Source: Chrysoperla carnea
Lineage: Eukaryota; Arthropoda; Insecta; Neuroptera; Chrysopidae
Assembly: GCF_905475395.1 (NCBI RefSeq)
Contig: NC_058338.1
Coordinates: forward strand, 2,915,001-2,979,000
Length of the DNA: 64,000 nucleotides
Direction of reading: 5' to 3'
Part shown: one piece after another, positions 43,655-57,473 of the stretch
Layout of the letters: each line of letters begins with the position of its first letter
Position numbering within the stretch: position 1 is the stretch's first letter
Translations under genes and position numbers: made by a program
The notes under the pieces: generated by a model
What the model was told of the DNA's origin: nothing
The model's database searches: none
The model's input: only the letters and a program-made list of their open reading frames with translations

Positions 43655-44215
43655 TTTAAAAATAGTTTTATAGTTTTGAAATATCTGCCATTCAAAGTTC
43701 CTTGATCACAATAAACACAGTTTTGGAGAACTACTTTACGAAAGAACTCACAATCAAGTTAATTGTACAAAAACTCAATCGGTGATTGAGACGCTTTCCA
43801 AAAAGAAAACATAAAAAATTTTGGTTTTTAACGCTTTTACGATATTTTTATAGCATTTTATTACATTTACGTCATACAAATTGCCTAGTTGACTAGTTGA
43901 AAGATTGTATCACATACAAATTAGGAATAGTATCGTTTGTAAAAAATAGTTTTCTAGTTTTGAAATATCTGCCATTCAAAGTTCCTTGATCACAATAAAC
44001 ACAGTTTTGGAGAACTACCTTACAAAAGAACTCACAATAATGTTAATTGTACAAAAATAAATCGGTGATTGAGGCGCTTTCCAAAATGAAAACATAAAAA
44101 AATTTTGGTTTTTAATGCTTTTACGATATTTTTATAGCATGTTATTACATTTACGTCATACAAATTGCCTAGCTGACTAGTTGAAAGCTTGTGTCACATA
44201 AAAATTAGAAATAGT
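43655..44215 (+). repeat. Dispersed repeat family C, tandem pair with period 284 bp
   Basis: Units start 'agttttgaaatatctgccat' at 43672 and 43956 and are highly similar throughout ('ccttgatcacaataaacaca', 'caatcggtgattgag' / 'aatcggtgattgag'). Both end in 'gactagttgaaag'. A further diverged 5' part occurs at 62330-62420. Confidence 0.85.
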
Positions 44216-45341
44216 ATTATCATGATTATTATCGAATCGTTAACCACTTTGTAATGGATTTAGTAAATTCAATGAATTCACCCTGAACACTTTCATGAAA
44301 ATATTACGTATCTAAGATAGATTTCTAACAGATTTGAATGAAATAATGTTCTCATGTTTGTTTTAAATGATACGTGGAATGAATTACATAAACATATTCA
44401 ATTAAATACAAAACTTAATATTCATACCTATTTCTATCTTAAACAAAACTAACTGCGTTCTAATTATCCAAATTTTAAAACGCACAAGAAGCTTTCTTCA
44501 ATGTTTTTTAAAGGTATTTTCCACCTTTTTAAACTTTTAAAATTATAATTGAATAGTTTTTTTAGTACCACTTAATTATTAGTCCTAGAGCCTGTGGCCG
44601 TAAAATTGCACTTAAATGGAATTCGAAATTTCGCATTTGAATCAGTACTATTTAAAAACAAATTTCAATGCAAAACAAAAGAGTTGAGTTTTTCTGACTT
44701 TTGTCCGGAAATTTGGAATAAATACTCCTCTTAATAAACAATTTATGTTATTTATTAGCAAGCAAATAAACTATTGGTAATAATTGTTACTAACCCTGTA
44801 TTTCCAGTAAATGTGGGTGTGTGTGTGTATACGTATATTCTGCTTGGCCTTTATTAAAGCCTAATCAAAACGTACCAAATTACAAACAATATATGATCGG
44901 AATTGTGATTTATATCAATTCTGTTTATTATTAAGAGTATATATATATTGATATCTGATCTGATTTATTTTATTAATTAAATATTAAAATTAATAATTAT
45001 GAATTATAATATTATGTATACACACAATGAGATGCCTTAGGCTGGACAACTCGTTCGAAAATTAATGGTTTTAATAATTAAAAAAAGAGCAGAGACAAAA
45101 ATGTTTCGTAGATATATTTATTGGTTTACTACTTTTGTAACGCATGGTTATTTGAAAGTTTAGAATGAAGTTACTTTTGTAATTTTTTGCGATTTTACAC
45201 TAGTTTGAAAGTATTTTTAGCACAAATATTGAAAAAAAGGAAATAAAAAACATAGCTTATTCCATTTAAAAGACTGACGTTTGAAAAGTTTGATCGGAAG
45301 TTTTCACAAAAGAGCAGCTTTTTAAAAAAAAATGGGGAAAA

Positions 45342-45480
45342 AAATTAATTAATAGGCAACTTGTTTTACTTATATGCTATACATGTATAAAAATGGTGTT
45401 TTTCATGGCATTTCTTATGTACGTATATGTACAACATAAACGCAACACAAGTTGCCTATTAAATAATTTATTTAGTTAAC
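45342..45480. mobile_element. MITE with AATAGGCAACTTGT ends, copy 1
   Basis: 'aattaataggcaacttgtt' and 'cacaagttgcctattaaat' form the terminal inverted repeats of a ~130-bp unit. The same ends recur at 52990-53185. Confidence 0.75.
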
Positions 45481-45666
45481 TATTACTTAGAACTAACTTA
45501 TGGTGGACACTTAAGAAACACATTTCACCAGGTTTTAGTAAAAAGCGAGTGGTTTATTTGATTTTCCTTTATTAGCCAACTTTTTGTACATGTTTGACTG
45601 TACTAAATAGACTAGGTATGATGTTAGAGTCGTAGTGGCCATAACCATAGCCTAGTAGCCTACCAG

Positions 45667-45680
45667 TTAGGTTAGGTTAG
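45667..45680 (+). repeat. Interstitial TTAGG array (three units)
   Basis: TTAGGTTAGGTTAG is the insect telomere repeat unit. A second such array marks the 3' end of the LINE at 39000. No LINE body is recognised here. Confidence 0.6.
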
Positions 45681-46999
45681 CTATGAACTATGAGGGATGA
45701 TAAAGTCAAGACAGATATCATATTTTATAATTACTAGTGGTGTATAGTTAGTTTATTGTAGAAAAGTTCTCATCAACAAGACTCATGTTATTATTATCAG
45801 TACAGAATGTCACTGTATCTTTCTGGACCCCGATTTAAGCGCAGTGGAGTATTTATATCAAATTTCCAGATAAAATAAAATGAAGGGATTATATGCTCAA
45901 AATTAATTCAAAAGACTATTTAGATGCTTAGAATCAAAAGTATCTTTTGTTTGGCAATAATAAAAAAAAACCTTTTTTTAGTCATATTTGTTTCAAACTT
46001 ACTTATTTCATTTTCTTCTTGATTTAAAAATGAGCTTTTTTCTTCTTATCTATGCTCGCTTTTGTTTTCACGTAAGGTGATTTTGGAATTATAAGTTACA
46101 AATTTTCACTGGAAAACCGCTTGCTCCTTTTTTGACTTTTGACTTAAGCTATCTTAATCTCTATCCTTATTTTAGTCTTAAAAGAAAAGGCGCAAGTTCA
46201 AGCACGATTTTTTTTTCATAAACATGTTATAGAATACTTAAACTTTACCCTGTTACAAAAAATTTTACCGGGCAAAAAGGGACACATAAACAAAAAAGCT
46301 TTGAGTTTGATAAATTTAATGAAAAAAAGTTAACTTTTTTTAACACCAAATATGAATCACAAATATTTAATTATATTAATAGAAATATTCACTTTAAATA
46401 CTAATAAATAAAGCACAATCTTTCGTCTTCAATGTAAAAAAAGGATACTTACTTAATTGCCCTAACAAACACAGTAAACGTAAATTGAATGACACGGTAA
46501 ATTGAGAGCAACAACTGCCTGTAACTTTAAAATTATTATGAAAAAATAAAAACAGCTTTGTTATAAAACTTATTTATGATCTTTCCATTTTTTGCCAAAA
46601 AATATGAAAACTGTATAAGATAAAAGAAACTGTGGTCAAACTTAAAAGAGAGAGTTAGAAGGACATTCTGTACTAAATATAATAAAACATAGCACATGCT
46701 AAGCTAACTAACTACTACATATTATAATATTAATAATAATTAATAATTGTGTATCAAATTTCAATAAAATATTACTTTATTTGACAGCAAATTACTAAAA
46801 TTACTGTAAATACGATCTTTTGTATATTTTACCATGTCATTCATTTTATTACATAAGAGTTATAGTAAAAAAATAGAAATGTTACATATATGGGTGATTC
46901 CATGAAAAAGTGTACCATGAATGGAAAACAAAAATATAGTTTTGAAGAAATCTATGAAAACATATCATATCATACTTTTGAAGTCATTTATTTATTTAA

Positions 47000-47640
47000 G
47001 GATGTATGAGCATGGTAGTGGAGGCACAAATTTAAAAATAGATATTTTCAATTTTGATGATAAATTTATATTATTACTTGACAATATAAGACGAAAAGTA
47101 AGAATACAATTTTTCGATATCTGGCTTAATTTCCAAAATATCGAAAATTGAAAATTTTGTTTAATTATTTAGCTTTCGATATTTTGAAAACCAAGACACA
47201 TATTGAAAAATTTTATTCTTATTTTTCGTCTACATTCATGAAGTTATAACAAAATTCATCATCAAAGTTGAAAATAAGATAAAAATAATTTCAACCGTTA
47301 ATCTACCCTGCTCTTACATCCCTTATATGGACGGTGACACTTAGTTTTTTTCTTTTCTAATTCATTGCTAATATGTTTACTTTCTATTAGAAAGTTTTTT
47401 TTAAATTTGTTTTCATTCATTCCAAATGAAAATTATCAAAAACTTCCAAAATATGTCGTTTTTTTGAGATTCCTCCATAAGAGCCGATGTATTTTATATC
47501 GATTTTTAATGACTTCTTAAAAATTTGCACGGTTACCTAAGCTGAAATTTTAACCACATATTCTTTGAGTAAAAGACTACCTACAAACAAATTTTGAGCC
47601 TTCAAATCAAATATTGTTGTCATGCTCGTACATCCTTAAA
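47000..47640 (+). repeat. Dispersed repeat family E, copy 1
   Basis: It contains 'ctacattcatgaagttataa', 'atcatcaaagttgaaaataa', 'gataaaaataatttcaacc' and 'tacatcccttatatgga'. Related copies are at 51330-51890, 58290-58540 and 63420-63790. Confidence 0.7.
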
Positions 47641-48289
47641 TAATCAGGCAAACTACCCTAAAATTTTTATAATTGATTTAGACTTCATATAAAAATAATG
47701 AGGCTTTTTGTCCAAAATTGTCGTGGCGCTAGTACATCCTTAATTAAAAAAATCAAGCCTTTTATCCATTATTCTTTATCTTTTTGGTTTAAAAAAAAGG
47801 ATGCCTTAATGATTTGTTCTTTCAGACAAATAATAACTAACGAAATAAAAATATATTTTTTTTTCACAATTACTTCCAATAAATTTTCGCCATCGCATCT
47901 CACTAAATGACGTTTTAATTATTAACCTACTTAAAATATATATATATTATAAGGGATAATAAATTTTCCCCTGGAAAAGAGTCCTACACTTAATTCAGTC
48001 CATTTTATTAAATGCCTACGATATGTAGGTAGATTTTAATATTATGTAGATTAGGATTTCGTGTATTAGTTAGTGAGCTGGTAGTCGAATTTTTTATCTG
48101 ATTCTATTTTATGACTGTAATTATTATTAACCTAGCTTGATGACTCGCCCGCTTCCCTGGGCTTAAAAGTAAAAACCACGGCTTTATGACCTCCACCTCT
48201 CTTGATCTCACTTATTCCTTCCATTAAACTCAAAGGAATTGTTTTCCACAGCTAAAATTTTCAATTTTTTTAAAGTGTAAAACCCTTGG

Positions 48290-48600
48290 TAGAAATGATT
48301 TGGGGCACCTGATAGGGTTTCGTTGAATTTGCCCGGTTTGATATTAGGGCCTGACTAACCAATCCGGGTATTTCTCTGACCAGAATGTAATGCGTTTTGG
48401 GAGGGTCTTAGCTTAAATGATCGATCGGGAAAATCGTCAGGGAAAACTTCGAAGACCCGAACTGGTGGTTGTTCGACTGCAGGATCAGGAAATGTCCACG
48501 AGCCCAGAATGGGTTATTTCAAATTACCCTCGTTGTTTGCCCGACCAGAATGTAATTATTATAATAGACATAATTTATTTAGTACATCAGAAAAGAAGGC
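48290..48600. repeat. GC-richer unidentified patch with internal duplication
   Basis: 'gaccagaatgtaat' occurs at 48380 and 48553. The stretch stands out as less AT-rich than its surroundings. It is probably an old transposon piece, with no recognisable protein. Confidence 0.35.
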
Positions 48601-50582
48601 CATGAATTGTTTAACATTTAGTATTATAAATTTTTACAGAAATCTTTAATTTATGGAATAGAATGATGATCATAGATGGAGCAGTAATATGGCAGAATAA
48701 ATGGGGATTGCGCTGAGTATTTAATTAACAACCAATAGAAATTTTTGGGATTGAGTTTTTTAAATGTTCATTGCTATGTTTAAATTCTCTAGAATTTTAA
48801 CATTTCTTTGCATTTACGTCTTGCAAAAATATTTTGCCATTTGAAATCTTTTTACCCCCTCCCCCCAAATTTCCAGAATTAATTTAGACTTAGCCCAACT
48901 TCTTACAAAAAAAAATCAATCCTTTTTCCAAAATTGCCCTGGCGCTTGTACATTCTTAATTTTAAAATATAAAAAAAAAAAACATTCTAATTCCAAAATT
49001 TTTAATTCTGATTTCTGTCTTTTTTTTGTATCAATATTTCAAATTATTATATAGGCAGGAATAAAAAACAATATGCCTAAAAAACCACCAGCTCACTCGT
49101 AGCCCATATATACGTATTGTATGGGAATATATATCGCGTACATTTATTAGGGCCGACAGAGATGATAATAATATTAAAACGACAACGCATTTTCAAAGGA
49201 AATATATTTCAACCAATCGAAAACGTTATTTGATGGAGTTAGAAAAGAAAATGGGAGGTAGGAAAACAAACGGAGAAAATTTATATATATGCTATATCAT
49301 CTGAGTTTTACAATCAGCGTTAATCTCTTAGTCAAGCTAGAGTTTAGAAGAGATTTACCCTCATAAAATACAAGAATAAGATATAGCCAGCAACAGTGAT
49401 CGGCAACAAGCGAGCAGCAACAAGCTGGTGTTCTTTTTTTGTTAAGAAAAACTTTGTTCTCATACATTTTATATCTTCTGATCCGTTATTACGTTGCTGA
49501 TTAACGAACGCGCTTCGTCTCGGTTTTTTTTTATGTATTGTTGGTGAAAAAAACAATTCAAGAGTAAATATTTTCCGACTTTTTTAACTTGTTGAATAGA
49601 AGAGATTAAAAAATTACAAACTTTTTTATTTTTTAATCAAAATCTGTTTTCGCGGAGCGCTATTGTTTTAAATTATTTTATTTTTAAGTTGTTTGAATCG
49701 AGTTATATAAACTTTTCCAAATAAAAAAGGTATGTATTAAATTTTTTATTAATTTTATAACATTAATTTTTAATTTTGTTCTGAAATTATAGTCCAGGCG
49801 TTGGACACATTTTTGCGATTAAAGTAGCTATTATTTTTGGAAAATATTTCTGTACATATTTAATATAAGTGCATCGCATGAAAAAGTTGATTTCAAGACG
49901 GCTGGATTTTTGGATATTTATTTTGTGTTTGAAATTAGGTAGGAATGAATTTACAGCGTTTAAAATTACTAAATTTGAAATCATTTTAAGACAATTTTGC
50001 ATGCCTTTTTAACAATATCAATTATAAGTGCCAGACAGAAACTTAAACTAAATGTAATTTTAATTTGCCAGACAAAAATATGTTGCTTTACTAGCGCGAA
50101 TCCATCGTTAATTAACGCAACCGATCTCAGATGTAAGACGTTCTTCATTCCTTCCTAATTTCAATAAAGAAAGAAATATCCGAAATTCAGTCATCCTAAA
50201 ATAAACTGCTCTCGCACCATATGCTTTAGAAATTTGTCTGGCATTAAATTCAATATTCTGGTAGGATGTGAAAAAGTAAAGAAGAATACTTTTATCCCAA
50301 AATACGGATTAAAAAATTAAAAGTTACGATTGGATGGGCTCCTAGCTTCATCTTCTACGAGTTTTTCTAAAACTTAAACCTAATTTCAACGTCATTTTTC
50401 ATTACTTGATAATTTTGTCTTATAACTTTAAGATTAAAATGCCAAGTTGGAAAATAACATTTTTTCAAAACCTACAGAAGATTCATTATTTTTGGAATGT
50501 ACAATATTTCTGATCAAAATTGTTTTACACTTGCGGGAAAAGATAGAAAATTCAGAAACAGTTTGTGTTAAATTTACTAATT

Positions 50583-50925
50583 AATTTGATTATTTTTTCA
50601 ATGAATTTGACTATTGGAGTAAAATGAAAAGTTTTATAAGCAATTTTCCTGTAGACTGGGCAAAGAAAACTCGTATTGTGTGAGTCTTTTTCGTGTTTTT
50701 TAATCATTTTTTGGTTTCAGCGAGTTTTTTTAAGTTGTCTTTATAAATTTGATTATTTTTCAATGAATTTAACTATTAGAGTAAAATGAAAAGTTTCATA
50801 AACAATTTTCCTGTAGACTGGGCAAAGAAAATTCATTTATTGCGAGTCTTTTTCGTGTTTTTTAATCATTTTTCCGAATCAGTTTTTGGCTTCAGCGAGT
50901 TTTTTTAAGTTTGTCTTTATAATAT
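50583..50925 (+). repeat. Two-unit tandem repeat, period ~163 bp
   Basis: Both units contain 'gagtaaaatgaaaagttt', 'caattttcctgtagactggg', 'gagtctttttcgtgtttttt' and 'ttcagcgagtttttttaagt'. Confidence 0.85.
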
Positions 50926-51329
50926 ATACAAAAGATTCCAACGCCGGGACTAATTTTATTAATTATTTAATTAAATTTTATACACTTTAATATACAAAAT
51001 AATTTTTAATTAATTAATTATTTATAGATAATGCGTATTATTACTTTTGAAATTATAAATTCTTTTTTTCGCTTTTTAACAAATTTTTGAGCAAATGTTC
51101 TAAAATTAGACTATGATAAAGATCATTTCGAACTATAGGATAGATCTATTGAAATTAATAAAAAATAACTAATTTCTCAAACAGAAAAAACATGAAAATG
51201 TTCAAAAAAATAAAATTTTAGCTTGTTTTTTGACATTTTTATGATGTCATTTCATTATTTAGACGAAAATTTGACAAAAAAAGGGGAAATATTTCCTTTT
51301 CTGTCATTAGGATTAAAAATATTGTTATA

Positions 51330-51890
51330 TATTAAGAATTTTCAAAATATTGAAAATTTTCTTTAATTATTCAGCTTTTGAAGTTTCGAAAACCAATTGA
51401 GATGTCGAAAAAGTTTGTTCTCATTTTTCGTCTACATTCATGAAGTGAAAATTTATCATCAAAGTTGAAAATAAGATAAAAATAATTTCAACCCTAAATC
51501 TACTCTGCTCGTACATTCCTTATATGGATGGAGACACTTGGTTTTTTTCTTTTCGATGTCATCTAAAAAGGCTATTAAAGAAACTCGGTCCATTCTAATG
51601 TCAGAACATGATGTCCCCGTGATTAAACTCTTACTTTCCAAGAAAAATTTGTTTTGCAATCGTTCGAAATGAAAATTATCAAAAACTTTCCAAATCAATC
51701 CTTTTTCGAGATTTCTCCATAAGATTAATGTATTTTTTGTCGATTTTCAATGATTTTTCTTAAAAATTTTCATCGAAATCTAAGCTAAAATATTAACCAC
51801 ATATTCTTTGAATACAAAAGTCTACATATAAAAAAATTTTGACCCTTTAAATCAAACATTGTTGATATACTTAAAATTCTACGAAGGTTG
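51330..51890 (+). repeat. Dispersed repeat family E, copy 2
   Basis: It matches 47000-47640 closely and shares 'gtcagaacatgatgt' with the 63.4-63.8 kb copy. Confidence 0.7.
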
Positions 51891-52944
51891 GAGAAAATTT
51901 CGAGATACCTGAATAACAAAAATAATTCGTAATAATGTATCGAAAATAAGAAAAACAAATCTTAAAATAGTTTACAACAGGACTAACTACACTCCACTCA
52001 CCTTTACGTGTCAAATTAGGGATAAAACAAAAATTGTTTGAAAATTAACTTTATTATATTTAGAAAAAGGTATATTGTATTGTATACCGGGTGTCTAGCT
52101 AAGTTGGTTACATATAGAAAACTTTTCTATTATAAAGTTTCCGAAAAAAAATTATTTTTTAAAAAAATCTCTGCTTTCGAAAGTATTAACATTCAGCTAT
52201 TCACTTTTGACATTTTTTGGCCATGATAGACCACCCAAATCATTGGGGTTTATCACTATTGGAGTTTTTCGAAGTCTGAGATCTTTATCGTCACTATTCA
52301 GCTACATGAAAATATTCAAGGAAAATTTCGACAAAAAAACTTTGTGCCATCAAGCTCTTGGCATTTTACTTGATATGCTTTAAGTTTTCCAGTAATTGCT
52401 ATTCTATACATAGCCCCATACTGCAAATTTTATGAATTAAAACTAAGTTTCCTATATAAAAATTATTTGCGTTTATTTTGGAACATCCTTTACAAAAGAT
52501 TGAATACTTTTTAGCTAGCTTTTCGACATTTCGAAAGGTTTCTGTTTTTGAATAAGTGAATAATGTTGCAACAAGTTCCAAAACAAAACAAAAGATATAT
52601 CTATATATCATTTAAAGACACATAATAATTCTCAATCAAGTTTTCTCAAAAACTTTTTGAGAAAATTTATATGAAATGTAAAAAGAGTTTTGTAAATAGA
52701 TAGGTATGTATATTTTACGGTTTTCTTTAATTCCCATCGGTCGTTTACAATGCCTACTTAGTTAGTTACGTCGAGATCGTATGCTTATTCGATTCGAAGT
52801 ATATTTTCTATTTTAAAAGATATAGTACAGTCAATGATGTAACAGATTAAGAAAAACGAAATTGCTAAAACCAACGTCAAATGACATTCGTAAACCATAA
52901 GTTGATTGTGTAAATGTTTCTATTTATTAAACAATAAATTGTTA

Positions 52945-53190
52945 ACTTAATTCAAACTTTCCACATAAAAGTTGATATACAAATTAATAAATAGGCAACT
53001 TGTCTTACGGATTAGTTATACATGTATAATATTATTTCGATAATTTAACAAATAGGCAATTTGTATTACATATTCGTCATACAAGTTGCCTAACTTAATT
53101 CAAACTTTTCACATAAAAGTTGATTTAAAAATTAATAAATAGGCAACTTATATCACATATTCGTAATACAAGTTGCCTATTTGTAAATTT
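52945..53190. mobile_element. MITE family with AATAGGCAACTTGT ends, tandem units
   Basis: Direct repeats 'cttaattcaaactttccaca' (52945) and 'cttaattcaaacttttcaca' (53093) each lead into 'aataaataggcaactt'. 'acaagttgccta' closes units at ~53090 and ~53180. This is the same end sequence as 45342-45480. Confidence 0.7.
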
Positions 53191-53199
53191 TTAAATCAA

Positions 53200-54770
53200 T
53201 TTTCGCATAGATTGTTTCATTTAATTTCTCGCAAATAATTCATGATATAGGAATGATATTTGGCACCTAAGAAAAAAATTAACCGATTAATCGATTTTTG
53301 TAACATCTTTTACTGTACTAATACGGAAATTTATGTATGATAATTTATGTATTAGATCATTCAATTTATTTTGATTTGGTTTTTCTAAGCTTTTTTTTTT
53401 GTATTCGATCTAATAATGTGAATATTTTCTTTGTATTTAGTATCGTTAATATACCGTGTGTTAATTTATATGCTGAGATCATATAGAGGAAAAGCGTGGA
53501 TAGAAATGGAGGAACTGAGTAGGAGAAGGTGTCCTAAAATGACCCTAATAATTTTTGTTATTCGAGTGTTGCAATTATAGCATGCCAATTTCTTTTAATT
53601 TGTTCAAGTTTTGAGAACTATTTAATGTTTCTCAAAAGGGATCCTTTTACCAATCTTGTAAGATGTGGGTGGGTAAAAAAATCTCATTGTATTTTTTATC
53701 AGTTCACAAAAAATATTAATTGTTCTTTTATCTTGGATCATTTCTTATTATAATTTCACACACAAAATAGGGATCATTTTATCCAAAATAAAGGGGATCA
53801 TTTTCCCCGTATTGACATACTTGAATACCGTCATAAAAACTAAACTTAAAATTTATTATACGCTTATCAAAATGTCTTATAATACTATTAAAAGTTAAAA
53901 GAAAGCAAGAGTAAAACAACTAGCCGGCGAAATATACAATTAACCCCTTACTATATACAAAATTATTGTTGACATAATCTTTTTTCACTCAAAATCAATA
54001 TATATCGAGAAAATTGATTTCTTAAAATCAATTAGGAATCTGTGGGAGAAAACTCAAAGTACCTAGCAGTGTTTTGAAGACATATTTTCCCATTATAAGT
54101 TTTTAATCACTTCCAATGCGAAAAGTTCCGGGTTGAAAATCAAGCATCTAGCACTGATTTTTGAAAATTTAATTTTTCATTTACAAAAATTACATTTCAG
54201 ATGAATTCCGTATGTTTTAGATTTAATCGATCAAAGAAATTTAATTTTTAATAAAATATTGATTGAGATTATCTGTAGAAAACCTATTCAATTCGTTTTG
54301 AAGCAAAAATAAAGTTTTTTTTTTTTTTTGATTGAGGGGTGATTTCGAGAAACGAAATCACCTACTTATAGTTTTTCCAAACTGTCGTTCTTGTCGTAAA
54401 TAAAGAACTATTATTCTCAATAATATTAATTAAGTATTGTTTTAAAAAATATTTATTATTACAATTATATTTTATTAATCTTATAGCAAATTGTAAAGAA
54501 AAGTTTTAGTTTTCAAATAAACTTAACTTAACATTCGGTATTAATTTTACAATAAAAATACATGATAAACTTTTATATGCATTATAATATATCTTATATC
54601 TAGATATTAAGTTCTTGTATCTGTAAACAACTAATATTGATAATACTGATAAAAACTTTATCAGATTTCACATACACACACACACACACAACAATTTAAA
54701 TCACATTTATATTATACTAACAGATACCCACTCGCTTTGCTGGGCAATTTCTAAAATAATAGTTTAAAAA
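53200..54770. other. AT-rich non-coding space
   Basis: No gene, RNA gene or clear transposon is recognised. A short CA run lies at 54672-54688. Confidence 0.5.
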
Positions 54771-54776
54771 ACTAAA

Positions 54777-55482
54777 CAGGGACATTACAATCTTCAGCGA
54801 CAGCCAAGCGGCTCTAAAATCCTTCAGGTCAGTCTATCTAACGTCAAAGGTAGCACAGGACTGCCATACGTCCTTAAATGAGCTGGCGGAACGAATGAAT
54901 GTAGACCTGGTATGGGTACCGGGACACAGAGACATTCCAGGAAATTGTGAAGCCGACGAACTTGCCAGAAATGACACAATGCTGCTGGATATAAGCATCA
55001 ATAAATACCCGGGAGTTCCATTTGCCAACTGCAAGTTGCTCCTGAAAGAGGATATCTTGAAAAAGGCCAATCTTAGATCGAGGGAAGAACGTACTTGTGG
55101 TACTACAAGACAGATATGGTCTGAGTACAATCGCAGGCGTTCCGAAGTTCTCATATCATATCTATCACAGGACACTGTTTGGGCGGCGAGCATGCTGAAC
55201 GCTTAGGCCTGGCAGTGTATCAAGACTACTGCAGAAGCTGTCACAGTGGTGTAGAGGAGGAAACAATGTCTCATCTTCTCTGCCACTGCTCAGCTCTTGT
55301 CATGAAGAGATGGACTTACTTGAGCCAGCCTCTCTTTGACGACCTCTCCGACCTAAAGTCAGTCAACGTCAAAGCTCTCCTGCTATTCTTAAACAGCTAT
55401 AAATGGTTCATGGAGTAGTGGCCGGGAATGGACCAACCCTTTTACGGTATCACAACGGACCCTATGGTCTAAGTGTGTCCCA
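54777..55482 (+). mobile_element. LINE 3' fragment with RNase H domain
   Basis: This is the longest copy of the family. It reads from within the RNase H domain (IFSDSQAALKSF, VDLVWVPGHRDIPGNCEADE) through the C-terminal Cys/His motif ([20 protein letters not shown]) to the common 3' end (ggttcatggagtagtggcc ... ctaagtgtgtcccac). Compared with the 31.9-kb copy it has lost ~40 bp near 55158 (after 'gttctcatatca'), which shifts the frame. The 3' terminal CTAACC part is missing. RNase H-bearing LINEs belong to the I/LOA/R1 group; I cannot decide which. Confidence 0.88.
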
Positions 55483-57473
55483 CAAAACGAATTTTCAATC
55501 TTTTTGACAATTGTAAGCTGTTTGCTATTTGTTTAAAAAAAAAACTCGTCGAAATCATAGTTAAAATCTCATTATTCCATTTTACCATAATTTATTTTTA
55601 TCAATCCTCTAAAGGGCAGACAAAGAATGAACTTCTTTATGAGCACACGGTCTATAAATTTCAATTTTATATGATAAAACACTGTAAAACATCTGATAAA
55701 GTAGTTAAATTGTAAACTTGCTTAGTTTGAATATAAAAAGTTTTGTTTCAATTAATTTTTAAATAAAATATTTAAAAAGTAAATTTTACTATACCCTCAT
55801 TTTCTTAAGGGATTTTAACCTTCATTTGGGACCACATCGACGAACCATTATCTATATAGGAAAATAAATGATGAATTGTGTTAATACTCAATAAGCGATT
55901 TTCTTTTGGCGAGTCTATCAAACTTTCCCTATACGACTTTTTTTCGAAATTACTGCGTTTTTAAATAAACAAGATCAGTCTGAAAAAACGCAGCAGGGAA
56001 TTTGTCGGGCACTATGATCAGTTAAAAACATTTATAAATTTTTTGTAAAATGCTAGATGTTGCTTTTTCACTGCCAACAACTTATCACGCCAATGTATAA
56101 ACATACAAATCTTGCGCTAATTGTGGACCACTTTTTCATAATTTTTTAATTTTTCTTCCCTTTTTTAAGGATCACCCAATATTTACGAATGTATTATAAA
56201 ATTAAAAAATATGGTGAAACAATGAAGAAGTTTCAATAACAATAGTTATAAGAAATCCATAGAAATCTTATTTTAAACGTCCCTTATCAATTCTTGGAAT
56301 TCGACCAAGAAGGACAAATGTATCTGTTCCCACATTGGTTTCGCCGAAGATATTATATGAACAAATAGTAACATGTACAATACAGAACGTCTTTTTTTAA
56401 GTTGACAATATACATGGAACTCTAAAAATAACTTTTATCGATAAAAGTGTTTCAAGCGAAAAATGTTGGTTGTGTAGGCACACCTTTTACGGAAATATTA
56501 AATTTGACCTAGGTTTTCAAGCTCAATGAAAAGCTCAGTCTGTTCCATAACTGGTAATCGATAGATGAACACTTTCAGTTAGAAAGTTGTTGATTAAAAA
56601 AGTAACATTTTTTGGTTGAAACATTTTCCCGTAAACTGTATAGTTTAGGCAAAAATGGACTGAAAAGTTTTGCCCAAAATTGTTATTTCGTATAATTTTT
56701 CCTCCGAAATCTAGACACTCTTCCAATAAATCCAATAAAATTGATTTGTTTTTCTAATAAAAGACCATTTTTGGTCAAATTGAATGAACAAACGCACTAA
56801 AAGCTTGATTTTTGCTATCAATTACTGTCAAAACTATTCGATTTACAAAAAAATGTTTCAAACAAAAAATGTTTGTGTATTTATAAAGAACAACTTTCCA
56901 ATTTAAAGCGTTCATCTAATGTTTGTCAGTTATGAATTAGAATGAGGTTTTGATTGAACCTGAAAGCTTAGATCAAAATTCGATGCCGGTATAAGATGTA
57001 TGTCGTTGAAACTAAAATTTTTCCTCGATTAAATTTATTTATCGAGTTTCAAGAATATCTTAACTTAAAAAGGACACCCTATCTTTATAGATATACATAT
57101 ATTTATCAGGTGTGTTATATTTGAAAATTAATCAAATAATTTCCACAATACTGCATTTTAGAGTATTTAGAGTTGACTTGACAGAGCAGTCAGTATACAC
57201 ACTTCAAATTCGAGCTACTCACTATTCGAGTAAATAGTATTTGTTTCGCATTCATGCATCCAGATAGATATTCATTCTATATCTCTAGTTGGAATAGTTT
57301 AGATAACCGCAAGGCGATCGTCACTAACTCACCAAACCATAGATAAATAATATATATCTTGATTAATAATATTCACTTTACCTATATTAGATAGGGTGGT
57401 CTCTTACTTTACTGGGGTTATATCTAGTTAGAATTTTCGAAGAATCGATTTTATGCATTGCTTTAATGTACTA

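Larger units (their letters stand above)
41290..46900. other. Gene desert, left part
   Basis: No gene is recognised. It is AT-rich sequence with the local repeats listed separately (42557-42745, 43655-44215, 45342-45480), a short GT run near 44816, and a TTAGG triplet array at 45667. Small open frames lack motifs or splice partners. Confidence 0.5.

Noticed and set aside
43655-44215. CRISPR-like array
   Set aside because: Only two 284-bp tandem units of a dispersed eukaryotic repeat, with no short repeats and spacers.
46921-47910. Two small plus-strand frames
   Set aside because: They are AT-rich, low-complexity and overlap family E repeats; no splice partners.
48417-48605. 62-residue frame in a GC-richer patch
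   Set aside because: The patch has internal duplication and no family motif; more likely an old transposon piece.
49344-49556. 70-residue minus-strand frame
   Set aside because: There is no motif, and the region reads better as a possible non-coding leader exon on the plus strand.
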